Positions 26,683 to 35,180 of a DNA stretch of 64,000 bases are shown piece after piece. Location: assembly GCF_019130065.1 (NCBI RefSeq), contig NZ_JAHSPG010000012.1, positions 124,001 to 188,000 of the forward strand, written 5' to 3'. The stretch is from Pinibacter aurantiacus (GTDB lineage: Bacteria; Bacteroidota; Bacteroidia; Chitinophagales; Chitinophagaceae). Position numbers and translations under genes: made by a program. Each line of letters begins with the position of its first letter. Position 1 is the first letter of the stretch. Below the pieces are notes generated by a model, which had not been told where the DNA came from, did not search any database, and worked only from the letters and a program-made list of their open reading frames with translations.

Positions 26683-29640
26683 ATGTACAGAAAAGTTCTA
26701 CGCAAACAGCTCGGATTATTATTACTCGCCCAGGCCCTTGTATTTGGTCGTATCAATGCACAATCAACAGTATTGTCATTGAACAGCGATAATGCACAAA
26801 TCGCCTGGAAAGTGAAAGCACAACAGGATGTAAAGGACGAGGTCGAAAAAATCTGTTCACAAAATTATCCGCAGACCGATTGGGTGAAAGCCATTGTTCC
26901 CGGAACGGTATTCGCATCATATGTGGCGGCAGGTTTGGAGAAAGACCCAAACTTTGGTGACAACATTCAAAAAGTTGATAAAGCAAAATATGACCGAAAC
27001 TTTTGGTACCGTGCAGAGATCAATGTTCCGGATAATTTCAGGAATGTAAAAACCTACGTCAACTTTGATGGCATCAATCGAAAAGCGGATGTTTACTTTA
27101 ACGGTACGAGAATCGGTGCCCTTGATGGCTTTATGCAGCGCGGCAATTTTGACATTACCGATCTGATAAGAAAGAATGAGAAAAATATTGTTGCAGTGTT
27201 GGTGTACTGGCCACAGCCACCTTTGGGCAACTATGCAAGCCCCACTTATATTTCCAGCGGCGGATGGGATTGGATGCCCTATGTACCGGGATTGAATATG
27301 GGTATTACGGACAAAGTTTTTCTGCAAAACGCGGGAACCATTACCCTTAAAGACCCGTGGATGAAAACCAACCTGCCTTCGAATGGCAGAGCTGATCTTT
27401 CATTGTCTGTTGAAGTAAAAAACGACAGTGACAAACAACAGCAGGGCATTATCAAAGGAACGATACAGCCGGGTAACATTTCATTTTTACAAAAATTTTC
27501 CATTGATGCCAACAATACTGATGAAGTAAAAATCGATTACAGGAAGTTTCCCCAGTTGATCATCAATAACCCAAAGCTTTGGTGGCCCAACGGTTACGGC
27601 GATCCTAATTTATATACCTGCAAATTGAATGTTGAAATAAACGGGGTCGTTTCGGATGCTAAAGATTTTTCTTTCGGTATAAAAAAATATAGTTACGACA
27701 CATTGGGCGGTGTACTACACGTGTTCATCAATGGCACCAAATTATTTTTGAAAGGTGGCAACTGGGGAATGTCGGAATATATGCAACGTTGCAAAGGCCG
27801 CGAATATGATTTGAAAGTAAGGCTGCACAAAGAGATGAACTATAACATCATTCGCAACTGGATCGGATCTACTACGGATGAAGAGTTTTACGAAGCCTGT
27901 GACAAATACGGCATCATGATATGGGATGATTTCTGGCTGAATGCAAATCCAAATCTTCCACGTGACATCAATGTGTTTAATGCGAATGTTATTGAAAAAA
28001 TAAAGCGTCGCAGAAACCATCCTGCCGTTGCGGTTTGGTGTGGTGATAATGAAGGCTGGCCCGAGCCGCCGTTGAGCAATTGGATCAAAGAAGACATTCG
28101 CGTTTTTGATAACAACGAAAGATACTGGCAACCAAACTCCCACGCCGACAACCTCACGGGCAGCGGCTTTTGGGGCAACCAGGATCCGCGATACTATTTC
28201 ACTGCTTATCCAAAAGCAATCGGCGGCAACAAAGGTTGGGGACTGCGCACAGAAACAGGAACGGCTGTGTTTACAAACTTTGAAAGCTTTAAGAAGTTTA
28301 TGCCGGAGGACAAATGGTGGCCGCGCAATGATATGTGGAACACGCACTACTTCGGTCAATCAGCGTTCAATGCAACACCTGATTATTATGAAGAATGCCT
28401 GAACGAAAAATATGGCAAAGCAACTGGCATTGAAGATTTTTGCCGCAAGGCGCAATTCTTAAACATTGAAACAAACAAGGCGATGTACGAGGGTTGGCTT
28501 GATCATATGTGGGAAGATGCTTCAGGTATCATGATCTGGATGAGTCAATCATCTTATCCCTCTATGGTTTGGCAAACCTATGATTACTACTACGATCTTA
28601 CCGGCGCTTACTGGGGCGTAAAGAAGGCCTGCGAGCCTTTGCATATTCAATGGAACCCGGCGACGGATACGATTAAAGTAGTGAATACAACGGCGCAAAA
28701 TTTTACAGGTTTAACTGCGGAAGCAAGTCTGTACAATATGGATGGCAAGTCTGTGCAACACTACGGCGCAACAAAGAAAATTGAATCACCATCGAATAGT
28801 GCCGTCAATTGTTTTTCCATTCCTTTTGGTCATGCGAAAAATGATTTGGCACTGCACAAAAAAGTTTACGCTTCTTCTACCAACTATGGCGATCCGTCGA
28901 TGTTAACCGACAATGACCCGAACACAAGATGGTCAAGTAATTCAACGGATGAAGAATGGTTGTATGTTGATCTTGGAGACGTGAAAGATGTTGCCGGGGT
29001 CGGTTTGAACTGGCAGGATGCCTATGCTCAGTCTTTCAAAATATTTGTATCCACAGATGCAATAAAATGGAAAGAAGTGTATGCAACAAGCGAAGGTGAA
29101 GCGGGAGAAAAAGACATTTTCTTTGCGGAAGAAAAAGCCCGTTATGTAAAGGTGCAAGGGCTTGAACGCGGCACTTACTGGGGGTATTCACTTTGGGATA
29201 TGAAAGTGTATGAAGGCAACACAAAAAGTGAAGGCTTGAGCGACGTACATTTCATAAAACTAAAATTGACGGACGATAAAGGGAAAGTAGTGTCGGACAA
29301 TTTTTATTGGAGAGGCAATAGCAGAAAGGATTTCACAGCATTGAACAAACTTTCAAAAGTAAATTTGAAGGTTACTTCAAAAACAAAAAAAGAGAATGGC
29401 CAATACACTATCTCAGCTCAAATAAGCAATCCGATTTCATCACCGTGCATTGCTTTTGGCATTCGTGTACAAGCTGTAAATAGCTCAACTGGCAATCAAA
29501 TTTTGCCGTCTATCATGAACGACAATTATTTCTCGCTAATGCCCGGAGAGTCAAAGGATATACAAATTGCATTCGATGAAAGCGCCATCGGAAAAGATGC
29601 TGCGCAATTGAAGGTGGAAACGTATAACAACATGAAGTAA
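26683..29640 (+). CDS. GH2 exo-beta-glucosaminidase/mannosidase-type enzyme with F5/8C domain
   Basis: A 985-residue secreted protein (signal 1-26). The sugar-binding and immunoglobulin-like domains (about 35-330) precede a TIM barrel. E457 in WCGDNEG is the likely acid/base, and E524 in RTETGTAV the likely nucleophile; this spacing is close to that of exo-beta-D-glucosaminidases (GH2, CsxA type). After the barrel there is a beta domain with an inserted F5/8 type C (discoidin) module at about 725-850 (DPNTRWSSNSTDEEWLYVDL). It should release sugar from the chain end of a beta-linked glycan; glucosamine or mannose is undecided. Confidence 0.87.
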   Translation: MYRKVLRKQLGLLLLAQALVFGRINAQSTVLSLNSDNAQIAWKVKAQQDVKDEVEKICSQNYPQTDWVKAIVPGTVFASYVAAGLEKDPNFGDNIQKVDKAKYDRNFWYRAEINVPDNFRNVKTYVNFDGINRKADVYFNGTRIGALDGFMQRGNFDITDLIRKNEKNIVAVLVYWPQPPLGNYASPTYISSGGWDWMPYVPGLNMGITDKVFLQNAGTITLKDPWMKTNLPSNGRADLSLSVEVKNDSDKQQQGIIKGTIQPGNISFLQKFSIDANNTDEVKIDYRKFPQLIINNPKLWWPNGYGDPNLYTCKLNVEINGVVSDAKDFSFGIKKYSYDTLGGVLHVFINGTKLFLKGGNWGMSEYMQRCKGREYDLKVRLHKEMNYNIIRNWIGSTTDEEFYEACDKYGIMIWDDFWLNANPNLPRDINVFNANVIEKIKRRRNHPAVAVWCGDNEGWPEPPLSNWIKEDIRVFDNNERYWQPNSHADNLTGSGFWGNQDPRYYFTAYPKAIGGNKGWGLRTETGTAVFTNFESFKKFMPEDKWWPRNDMWNTHYFGQSAFNATPDYYEECLNEKYGKATGIEDFCRKAQFLNIETNKAMYEGWLDHMWEDASGIMIWMSQSSYPSMVWQTYDYYYDLTGAYWGVKKACEPLHIQWNPATDTIKVVNTTAQNFTGLTAEASLYNMDGKSVQHYGATKKIESPSNSAVNCFSIPFGHAKNDLALHKKVYASSTNYGDPSMLTDNDPNTRWSSNSTDEEWLYVDLGDVKDVAGVGLNWQDAYAQSFKIFVSTDAIKWKEVYATSEGEAGEKDIFFAEEKARYVKVQGLERGTYWGYSLWDMKVYEGNTKSEGLSDVHFIKLKLTDDKGKVVSDNFYWRGNSRKDFTALNKLSKVNLKVTSKTKKENGQYTISAQISNPISSPCIAFGIRVQAVNSSTGNQILPSIMNDNYFSLMPGESKDIQIAFDESAIGKDAAQLKVETYNNMK

Positions 29641-29647
29641 GCAGAGA

Positions 29648-29871
29648 GAGCACACAGATGACGCGGATTAGACGGATTTACACGGATCTTTTGTTGAATG
29701 ATTTATTAGCCTCTGTTTGATAAAATTTAGAAATAGAAAAGGATTTGAAATCTTGACTAGTCAACAAATTTTCGAATCCTTTTTATTTTAGTATTTCACT
29801 ATTTATCAAGCTAACAGCAAGCACGAAAAAAATCTGTGTAAATCCGTCTAATCCGTGTCATCTGTGTGCCA
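29648..29871. repeat. GATGAC-type inverted pair enclosing a terminator
   Basis: The arms are 29648-29689 and 29827-29871. Both carry the variant GATTAGACGGATTTACAC, not the GATTGGAC form found elsewhere. The pair encloses the hairpin at 29737-29784 and separates convergent genes. Confidence 0.9.
29737..29784. terminator. intrinsic terminator inside a repeat pair
   Basis: AAAAGGATT (29737-29745) pairs with AATCCTTTT (29775-29783), with an inner TTGAC-TA-GTCAA stem, followed by T-rich sequence. It can end both the GH2 gene and the convergent SDR gene. Confidence 0.75.
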
Positions 29872-29879
29872 TCAAATGC

Positions 29880-30629
29880 CTACTGCGCCAGGTATGCACC
29901 ATCAACAGGATAATACGCACCTGTGATGAATGATGCTTTTGGCGAGCTTAAGAACAGTACAAGCTCAGCTACTTCCTCAGGCTTACCCAATCTGCCGATT
30001 GGATGCAAACTCACCAATCCGTCGTGCGCCTGTTTATCCATTCCCTGCAGCAAAGGTGTTTCAATAAAACCGGGGCCTACTGCATTCACACGAATGTTCT
30101 TACTGCCGTATTCAATTGCCGCAGTTTTTGTTGCACCTACCACTCCATGTTTCGCGGCAACATAAGCTACAGAGCCTCTAAACCCTGCCTGACCTAAAAT
30201 TGATGCCATGTTTACAATGGCGCCTTCTCCTGCTTTTAGCATGGCTGGTATTTGGTAGCGCATGCCATAGAAAACACCTGACAGGTTAATGCCTATCACC
30301 TTTTCCCAGCCATCTACCGGGTATTCTCCTACCGGTGCAGATGGGCCACCAATACCTGCATTGTTGCACGCAATGTGCAATGCTCCATACTTCTCTACGG
30401 TTTTATTGACCAGCGCTTCATTGTCGGCTGCTTTTGAAGTATCGGCTTTCACAAAGAACGCTTCACCACCCTTTTTCTTGATCTCGTCTACGGTTTCATT
30501 ACCGCCTTTTTCATTGATATCAGATACTACCACCTTCGCTCCTTCTGCTGCATACAAGTATGCCACTTCACGTCCGATACCGGATCCTGCTCCTGTTACG
30601 AGTGCTATTTTACCTTCTAACTGTTTCAT
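29880..30629 (-). CDS. SDR family NAD(P)-dependent oxidoreductase
   Basis: A 249-residue classical short-chain dehydrogenase: TGAGSGIGRE, NNAGIGG, catalytic Ser (NMASILGQ) and YVAAKHGVVG, and FITGAYYPVDGAYLAQ at the end. The substrate is unknown. Unusually for this phylum, a clear AAGGAG (30640-30635) lies five bases before the ATG. Convergent with the GH2 gene; upstream 30630-30880 holds small dyads only. Confidence 0.88.
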   Translation of the reverse strand: MKQLEGKIALVTGAGSGIGREVAYLYAAEGAKVVVSDINEKGGNETVDEIKKKGGEAFFVKADTSKAADNEALVNKTVEKYGALHIACNNAGIGGPSAPVGEYPVDGWEKVIGINLSGVFYGMRYQIPAMLKAGEGAIVNMASILGQAGFRGSVAYVAAKHGVVGATKTAAIEYGSKNIRVNAVGPGFIETPLLQGMDKQAHDGLVSLHPIGRLGKPEEVAELVLFLSSPKASFITGAYYPVDGAYLAQ

Positions 30630-30987
30630 AAATTCTCCTTTTCTTTATAAGGTCTTATAATTGACTTGCTTCAAAAAATGAAGACAAGTCTATTTACCAT
30701 TATCAAATGAGGTCGATATAATGTTTACTACAATTGCTGTAGTATTATCTTTATCTGTGCAGATTTCTTAAATAGCTAAGTGAGAATTGCAATTATTTGA
30801 TGGTGCAAATTTACGCCGGAAAATTGGGCGAGAGTGGTCAAAGAATGTTAAAACTCCTTGTTGCCTGAATACCTGCATTTTAAAGAATGACTGAACAACT
30901 GAATAATTGAATAACTGAAAGTTCCGGTTTGCACAAACTCTTAATTTTACAACCATTCAGTTATTCAATTATTCAGTTACTCAGTCA
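30630..30987. repeat. gap with ACTGAATA inverted pair
   Basis: The pair has its arms at 30885-30922 and 30952-30989, and the right arm supplies the stop codon of the serine hydrolase homologue. Nearer the SDR start is a small hairpin (GACTTG...CAAGTC, about 30662-30689) and the dyad CTACA-ATTGC-TGTAG. No gene is seen. Confidence 0.75.
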
Positions 30988-32151
30988 TTAGAACAGATCA
31001 ATGTTCGCTGCTGGCCATTGCGTGTCTTTATTGTTTACAACGGACCAAATAATATTATCGAGATCGGTTAGATAATTTGCATCAGTGCTGCGGGAGTTGC
31101 AAAGGATTGTCCAGCAGAAGCCACCACCCGTTCTTACAATTTCACTGCTTGAGCCGGGAAGATTGCCGATGTTTGTCCAGTTGTCGCCGTTCACAAACCA
31201 GCCGCTTGCATAGTTTGAACCGGCGGGAGGCATTGTTATGGCTTGCAAAGAAGCACTGGTTAACAAATCCGCTTTTGAGGTAAAGCCATCTGTACTTACT
31301 AAAAATTTCAAAATATCCTGCGCGTTTGCGAGCCATCCCGCATCTGCATCCATGCGCGCAATGTTAAAGCCATATGGGTCTTCATCGCTGTAGCCGTAGT
31401 AAGTTACTTCATTTTGTTTGCGGTCTTTCTTTGTGTTTCCCGCGATTTGCATGTCGCCGATACCGCAAGGTTCCAGCACTTTCACTTTTACATAGTCTTT
31501 GTAAGAAACGTTAGTAATTTTTTCTATTATTCTTCCCAATAAAAAATAGGTAAAGTTCGATGACAAATATGTTGTTCCGGGAGCAACTGTCAGAGGCCTG
31601 TTATCCAATGTCCATGAAACAAGCTGCGAAGCATTATAGTCTGAATGAACATACATAGGATCTTCGCCATCAGCCGGCCAGCCTGTTGTTTCCTGCATAA
31701 GATCGCGAACAGTTATGCCTTGCAGATTGGTGTTGTACGGTTGCGTTCCGTAAGTGGTTCCGAGAACGCCATCTGCGCCAAATACTTTTGTATCGAGGGT
31801 AAGCCTTTTATCTTCCACCAATTTCATAATGGCAACAGCTGTAAACGTTTTGCTTAAGCCTGTAATTCTAAATAGGCTGGACCCTGTTACGGAGGTTTTG
31901 GAAGTTGCATCCGCAAAACCATAGCCTTTGAGGTAAACCATTTTTCCGTTCCTGGAAATGGCGAGTGCAGCGCCGGGAATATTGTATTTTCTCATAAAGC
32001 TGCTAATGGCACTATCTACTTTGAGATTAGGAACCTGTTGGCTGATGCCAGAGTTGAGTGCATTGGATGTAGCGTTATTAGTGGAGTCTGATTTTGAGCA
32101 GGCTTCAAAAGTTATTATTGCGCACAGCAATAAAAAGGGACAGGCTTTCAT
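30988..32151 (-). CDS. class C serine hydrolase homologue lacking all catalytic motifs, lipoprotein
   Basis: A 387-residue lipoprotein (lipid Cys at 18, TFEAC) with the fold of class C beta-lactamase/penicillin-binding esterases. The usual S-x-x-K is G98-L-S-K101, where the family has FRIASVSKTFTA. The YSN motif is S197-S198-N199 and the H-x-G motif is N327-I328-G329 before LPGSSS. The rest of the fold is intact with no frameshift, so it looks like a maintained pseudoenzyme rather than a decaying gene. It may bind peptidoglycan or a peptide ligand. The stop lies in an ACTGAATA repeat. Confidence 0.82.
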   Translation of the reverse strand: MKACPFLLLCAIITFEACSKSDSTNNATSNALNSGISQQVPNLKVDSAISSFMRKYNIPGAALAISRNGKMVYLKGYGFADATSKTSVTGSSLFRITGLSKTFTAVAIMKLVEDKRLTLDTKVFGADGVLGTTYGTQPYNTNLQGITVRDLMQETTGWPADGEDPMYVHSDYNASQLVSWTLDNRPLTVAPGTTYLSSNFTYFLLGRIIEKITNVSYKDYVKVKVLEPCGIGDMQIAGNTKKDRKQNEVTYYGYSDEDPYGFNIARMDADAGWLANAQDILKFLVSTDGFTSKADLLTSASLQAITMPPAGSNYASGWFVNGDNWTNIGNLPGSSSEIVRTGGGFCWTILCNSRSTDANYLTDLDNIIWSVVNNKDTQWPAANIDLF

Positions 32152-32533
32152 ACACTGAGGTTTAATCTTTAATCAATCTGTTAGCCCATGGATATTTGCA
32201 TAGTTTCCCAAAATGGAATTGGATGTCCGTAAAGATTGTAGACGAGGAAAATCTTCAAGTTGGTAGAATGAGAGAGTCTTTTTTGCTCGCGCAAAAACGG
32301 AAGTTGAAAGAGTCGATCAGCCAAAAAAGTAACGTTAATTCTCTATTAACAAATTACAGAAAAAAGAGTTCAATTGCAAGGGGATTTTTTTGGAAAATAC
32401 TGAATGCTAAACGCCTAACGCTTAACGCTGCCGAAAGTCGACGTTCACATGCGTTTAGCGTTATGCATTAGGCATTCAGCCTTACAATTTCTTAACTCGT
32501 TTTTTAACCATTTTATCTTAAATTGCATATATG
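32152..32533. other. non-coding gap with one inverted pair
   Basis: The gap holds an inverted pair of AACGC-type words: left arm 32401-32429 (TGAATGCTAAACGCCTAACG) and right arm 32449-32479. A 91-codon frame at 32196 has no family resemblance and reads through the repeat; it was not accepted as a gene. Confidence 0.65.
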
Positions 32534-33064
32534 ATGGATGTTCTTTTTTCTACTGCCCGCTTGTATTTCAGGCTGTTTCGTGAGGGCGACGAGCAAATCC
32601 TTTTTGATCTTAATTCGGATGAAGAAGTTGTGAAATTTACAGGAAACGCTTCAATGAAAGATCTCGCAGAAGCACATGATGTGCTAGTGAACATCATTTT
32701 ACCACAATATTTAATGGGCTTTGGCAGATGGGCCGTTTACCGCAAGGAAGATGATGCATTTCTTGGTTGGTGCGGACTCAAAAAGATCGATGACCATAAC
32801 ATTGATCTGGGCTATCGCTTTTTTCGTAAATATTGGGGAAAAGGTTACGCGACCGAAGCCGCAATTGCTGTACTGGAATATGGTTTCAACAAACTAAATG
32901 TCGACAAGGTAGTTGCACACGCGATGGTAGAAAATAAAAATTCGATTAAAATATTAGACAAGTTCTTACAAAGAACAAAAATTATAAAGGAGGAAAACAA
33001 GGATGTACAATGTTTTGAAGTAACGAGAGAGATGTTCTTTGAAAAGTTGAGAGTTGAGAGTTGA
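32534..33064 (+). CDS. GNAT family N-acetyltransferase (RimJ/RimL type)
   Basis: A 176-residue acetyltransferase: TARLYFRLFREGDEQ start, GWCGLKKIDDHNIDLGYRFF, and the acetyl-CoA loop RKYWGKGYATEAA, with NSIKILDKF later. The substrate is unknown. The last residues (EKLRVES) and the stop are encoded by the AGAGTTG repeat at 33043-33082, so the original C-terminus may have been altered by the element. Two ATGs are adjacent; the second (32534) is taken. Confidence 0.83.
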   Translation: MDVLFSTARLYFRLFREGDEQILFDLNSDEEVVKFTGNASMKDLAEAHDVLVNIILPQYLMGFGRWAVYRKEDDAFLGWCGLKKIDDHNIDLGYRFFRKYWGKGYATEAAIAVLEYGFNKLNVDKVVAHAMVENKNSIKILDKFLQRTKIIKEENKDVQCFEVTREMFFEKLRVES

Positions 33065-33082
33065 AAGTTGAAAATGGAAAGT
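33043..33082 (+). repeat. AGAGTTG arm at the end of the GNAT gene
   Basis: Tandem GAGAGTTGAGAGTTGAAAG words overlap the stop codon at 33062-33064. A clear inverted partner was not found before phoH; CAACTTATAAC at 33122 is a weak candidate. Confidence 0.7.
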
Positions 33083-33319
33083 GAATTCATTTTGGAATGT
33101 CCACAAGCATGCACAGTCTATCAACTTATAACTGCTAATAACCAACAACTTCTTCAAAAGAATATCCACAACTGGGGATAAATGAAAATTGGAATGAATA
33201 AAACCAACAATTAAATTTGGATAAAGGCTGGAACATCGTTAGTAACGATAAATACTACAAAGTTCATCGGCCTCCCGCCTCAGTTCAAATAACTATTTTA
33301 GAACTTAAACTGAACCACT

Positions 33320-34279
33320 TTGACTGAAACAATTATTAACCTGGAAACCGTTAACCCCATTGAGTTTTTTGGTGTTAACAACGGAAAACTAGACATTCTA
33401 AAGAAAAAATTTCCATTACTAAAAATCCTTTCAAGAGGAACACAGATCAAACTAAGTGGCGCTCCGGAACAAATTGAATCAGCTAAAGAAAAAATTGAAT
33501 TGCTGGTGCAATATCTGCAGCGAAACGGGCACATGAGCGAAAACTATTTCGAACAGATCCTGGGTGGCGACGATCAGGAAACAATCGATCATTTTGTTGA
33601 TCGCAATCCTAACGACGTGTTGGTTTTCGGACCAAACGGCAAAACGGTCAGAGCCCGTACAGCGAATCAGAAAAGAATGGTTTCTGCAACAGACAAGAAT
33701 GACATTTTATTTGCAATCGGACCTGCCGGTACAGGTAAAACATATACCGCAGTAGCATTGGCGGTACGTGCCCTGAAGAACAAGCAGGTGAAAAAGATCA
33801 TTCTTACGCGTCCCGCAGTAGAAGCGGGAGAAAGCCTTGGTTTCTTACCTGGCGATTTAAAAGAAAAGATCGATCCATATCTGCGTCCATTGTATGATGC
33901 TTTGGACGATATGATACCAGCCGACAAACTTGGCTACTATATGACTACAAGAACCATTGAAATTGCACCGCTTGCTTACATGCGCGGTCGTACGCTGGAT
34001 AACGCTTTCATCATTCTTGATGAGGCACAGAACGCTACCGACCTGCAATTGAAAATGTTCCTTACCCGTATCGGAGCCAATGCAAAGGCGATCATTACCG
34101 GCGATATGACGCAGGTCGATCTTCCTAAAAACCAAAGGAGCGGATTAGAAAAGGCCGTGCGCATTCTTAACAATGTTGACGGCATCGCCCACATCGAGCT
34201 TGACGAAGAAGACGTTGTTCGTCACAGATTGGTTAAAGCGATCATCAGGGCGTATGAAAGGGACAATCAGACAAGTTGA
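33320..34279 (+). CDS. PhoH family ATPase
   Basis: A 319-residue protein with the PhoH ATPase domain: Walker A GPAGTGKT at 134-141, [15 protein letters not shown], and Walker [10 protein letters not shown]. PhoH proteins are linked to RNA metabolism. The start is TTG at 33320; it is chosen because the family N-terminus (L/M-T-E-x-I-I-x-L-E, then [11 protein letters not shown]) is fully present, and the next ATG would delete about 70 conserved residues. The stop lies within an AGAGTTG arm. Confidence 0.92.
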   Translation: MTETIINLETVNPIEFFGVNNGKLDILKKKFPLLKILSRGTQIKLSGAPEQIESAKEKIELLVQYLQRNGHMSENYFEQILGGDDQETIDHFVDRNPNDVLVFGPNGKTVRARTANQKRMVSATDKNDILFAIGPAGTGKTYTAVALAVRALKNKQVKKIILTRPAVEAGESLGFLPGDLKEKIDPYLRPLYDALDDMIPADKLGYYMTTRTIEIAPLAYMRGRTLDNAFIILDEAQNATDLQLKMFLTRIGANAKAIITGDMTQVDLPKNQRSGLEKAVRILNNVDGIAHIELDEEDVVRHRLVKAIIRAYERDNQTS

Positions 34280-34550
34280 GAATGGAGAATGGAGAGTTGA
34301 GAGTTAGCTTACTGTTCAGTTCTGGTTTCCATTTTGCTCAACTGATTTTATGAATTTCTAAAAATAACATTAAGCAGCGGGCCGTTTGGTCTGCTGCTTT
34401 TTTTATGGCTACTATTCAAACTTTCGATTTTTATCGCAAATAACGTAACTAGTCGAGTGCGACTCACCTTTAATGCCAGCCACTTTCAGCTTCAACTTTC
34501 AATTCCTAACTTAAACTAAACTCTCCACTCTCAACTTTCAACTCTCCACT
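34273..34550. repeat. AGAGTTG inverted pair around a terminator
   Basis: The left arm (34273-34308) is GTTGAGAATGGAGAATGG-type, and the right arm (34488-34550) is CAACTTTCAA/CTCTCCACTCTCAAC-type. It encloses the phoH terminator at 34372-34404 and fills the gap to the DUF4878 gene. Confidence 0.8.
34372..34404 (+). terminator. intrinsic terminator after phoH
   Basis: AAGCAGC (34372-34378) pairs with GCTGCTT (34393-34399) and runs into TTTTT. Confidence 0.85.
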
Positions 34551-34559
34551 AAAAAAACC

Positions 34560-34567
34560 TATGTTTG
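34560..34567 (+). promoter_or_regulatory. -7 element of the DUF4878 gene
   Basis: TATGTTTG matches TAnnTTTG in full and ends 19 bases before the ATG at 34587. The region where the -33 TTG should be is occupied by the AGAGTTG-family arm. Confidence 0.5.
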
Positions 34568-34586
34568 CACATATAACAACCGGGTT

Positions 34587-34997
34587 ATGAAAAAATTACT
34601 TCTATTTTTTGCCATTTCTTCCGCACTTTTTGCCTGTGGCAGCAATTCGAACGCAGGTCTTGAAAAAGCAGAAGATGCCCAGGATGCCGGCAGACTTTTT
34701 ATCCGTGCGTCGCTAGATGGCGATTACGACAGAGCAATGAATTACATGCTGAAGGATTCTATGAACGTAATGATCCTGAGAAAATGGAAAGATGAGAATT
34801 ACGATAAATTAAGCAACGAGAACAAAATCAATTACAAGAACGCAAACATCCTTCCCATTAAGATCGAAAACGTTAGCGATTCTATTGTGAGCTACGCTTA
34901 TACCAATACTTTTAAAAGAAACGATACAACTGTATTGTTCATCATTCGTTCAAACGGAGATTGGAAAGTAGATTTGAAGAAAATACACAGGTACTAA
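34587..34997 (+). CDS. DUF4878 family lipoprotein
   Basis: A 136-residue lipoprotein (signal ending LFACGS, lipid Cys at 17) with a single NTF2-like DUF4878 domain: ARLFIRASLDGDYDRAMNYML-type start (A-G-R-L-F) and the final NGDWKVDLKKIHRY strand. Function unknown. It is followed by an AGAGTTG pair and then the fluoride riboswitch. Confidence 0.82.
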   Translation: MKKLLLFFAISSALFACGSNSNAGLEKAEDAQDAGRLFIRASLDGDYDRAMNYMLKDSMNVMILRKWKDENYDKLSNENKINYKNANILPIKIENVSDSIVSYAYTNTFKRNDTTVLFIIRSNGDWKVDLKKIHRY

Positions 34998-35092
34998 TTG
35001 AGAGTGGAGAAGGGAGAGTTGAGAGTTATGGTTTATAAAGCAACTTGCATCAGAAAACAAATCACTCTCAACTTTCAACTATCAACTCTCCA
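34998..35092. repeat. AGAGTTG inverted pair before the riboswitch
   Basis: The arms are at 34998-35028 and 35063-35092 (CACTCTCAACTTTCAACTAT). The right arm ends nine bases before the first base of the fluoride riboswitch. Confidence 0.8.
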
Positions 35093-35100
35093 TTAAAAAA

Positions 35101-35152
35101 GGGAAATGGTGTCTTCCCTACCCAACCGCTGCAAAGCTGATGGCGCCTACAA
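35101..35152 (+). promoter_or_regulatory. fluoride riboswitch (crcB motif)
   Basis: The stem-loop GGGAA-AUGGUGUC-UUCCC (35101-35118) forms P1. It is followed by ACC and the conserved AACCGCU, a GCAA-capped P2, and GCUGAUGGCGCCUAC (35136-35150). The P1 loop GGUGUC can pair with GGCGCC (35142-35147), the pseudoknot of this class. The element lies 29 bases before a CLC-type gene with the CLC-F signature. CCUACAA (35146-35152) is also complementary to UUGUAGG (35173-35179), next to the AUG, giving a likely translational switch. Confidence 0.95.
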
Positions 35153-35180
35153 TAGTTAAACAAATAAAACATTTGTAGGT

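Noticed and set aside
27742-28359. 205-codon minus-strand frame inside the GH2 gene
   Set aside because: Antisense to the catalytic barrel, whose codons and active-site residues are conserved on the plus strand.
32196-32471. 91-codon frame upstream of the GNAT gene
   Set aside because: It reads through an inverted repeat, has no recognisable domain and no start signal.
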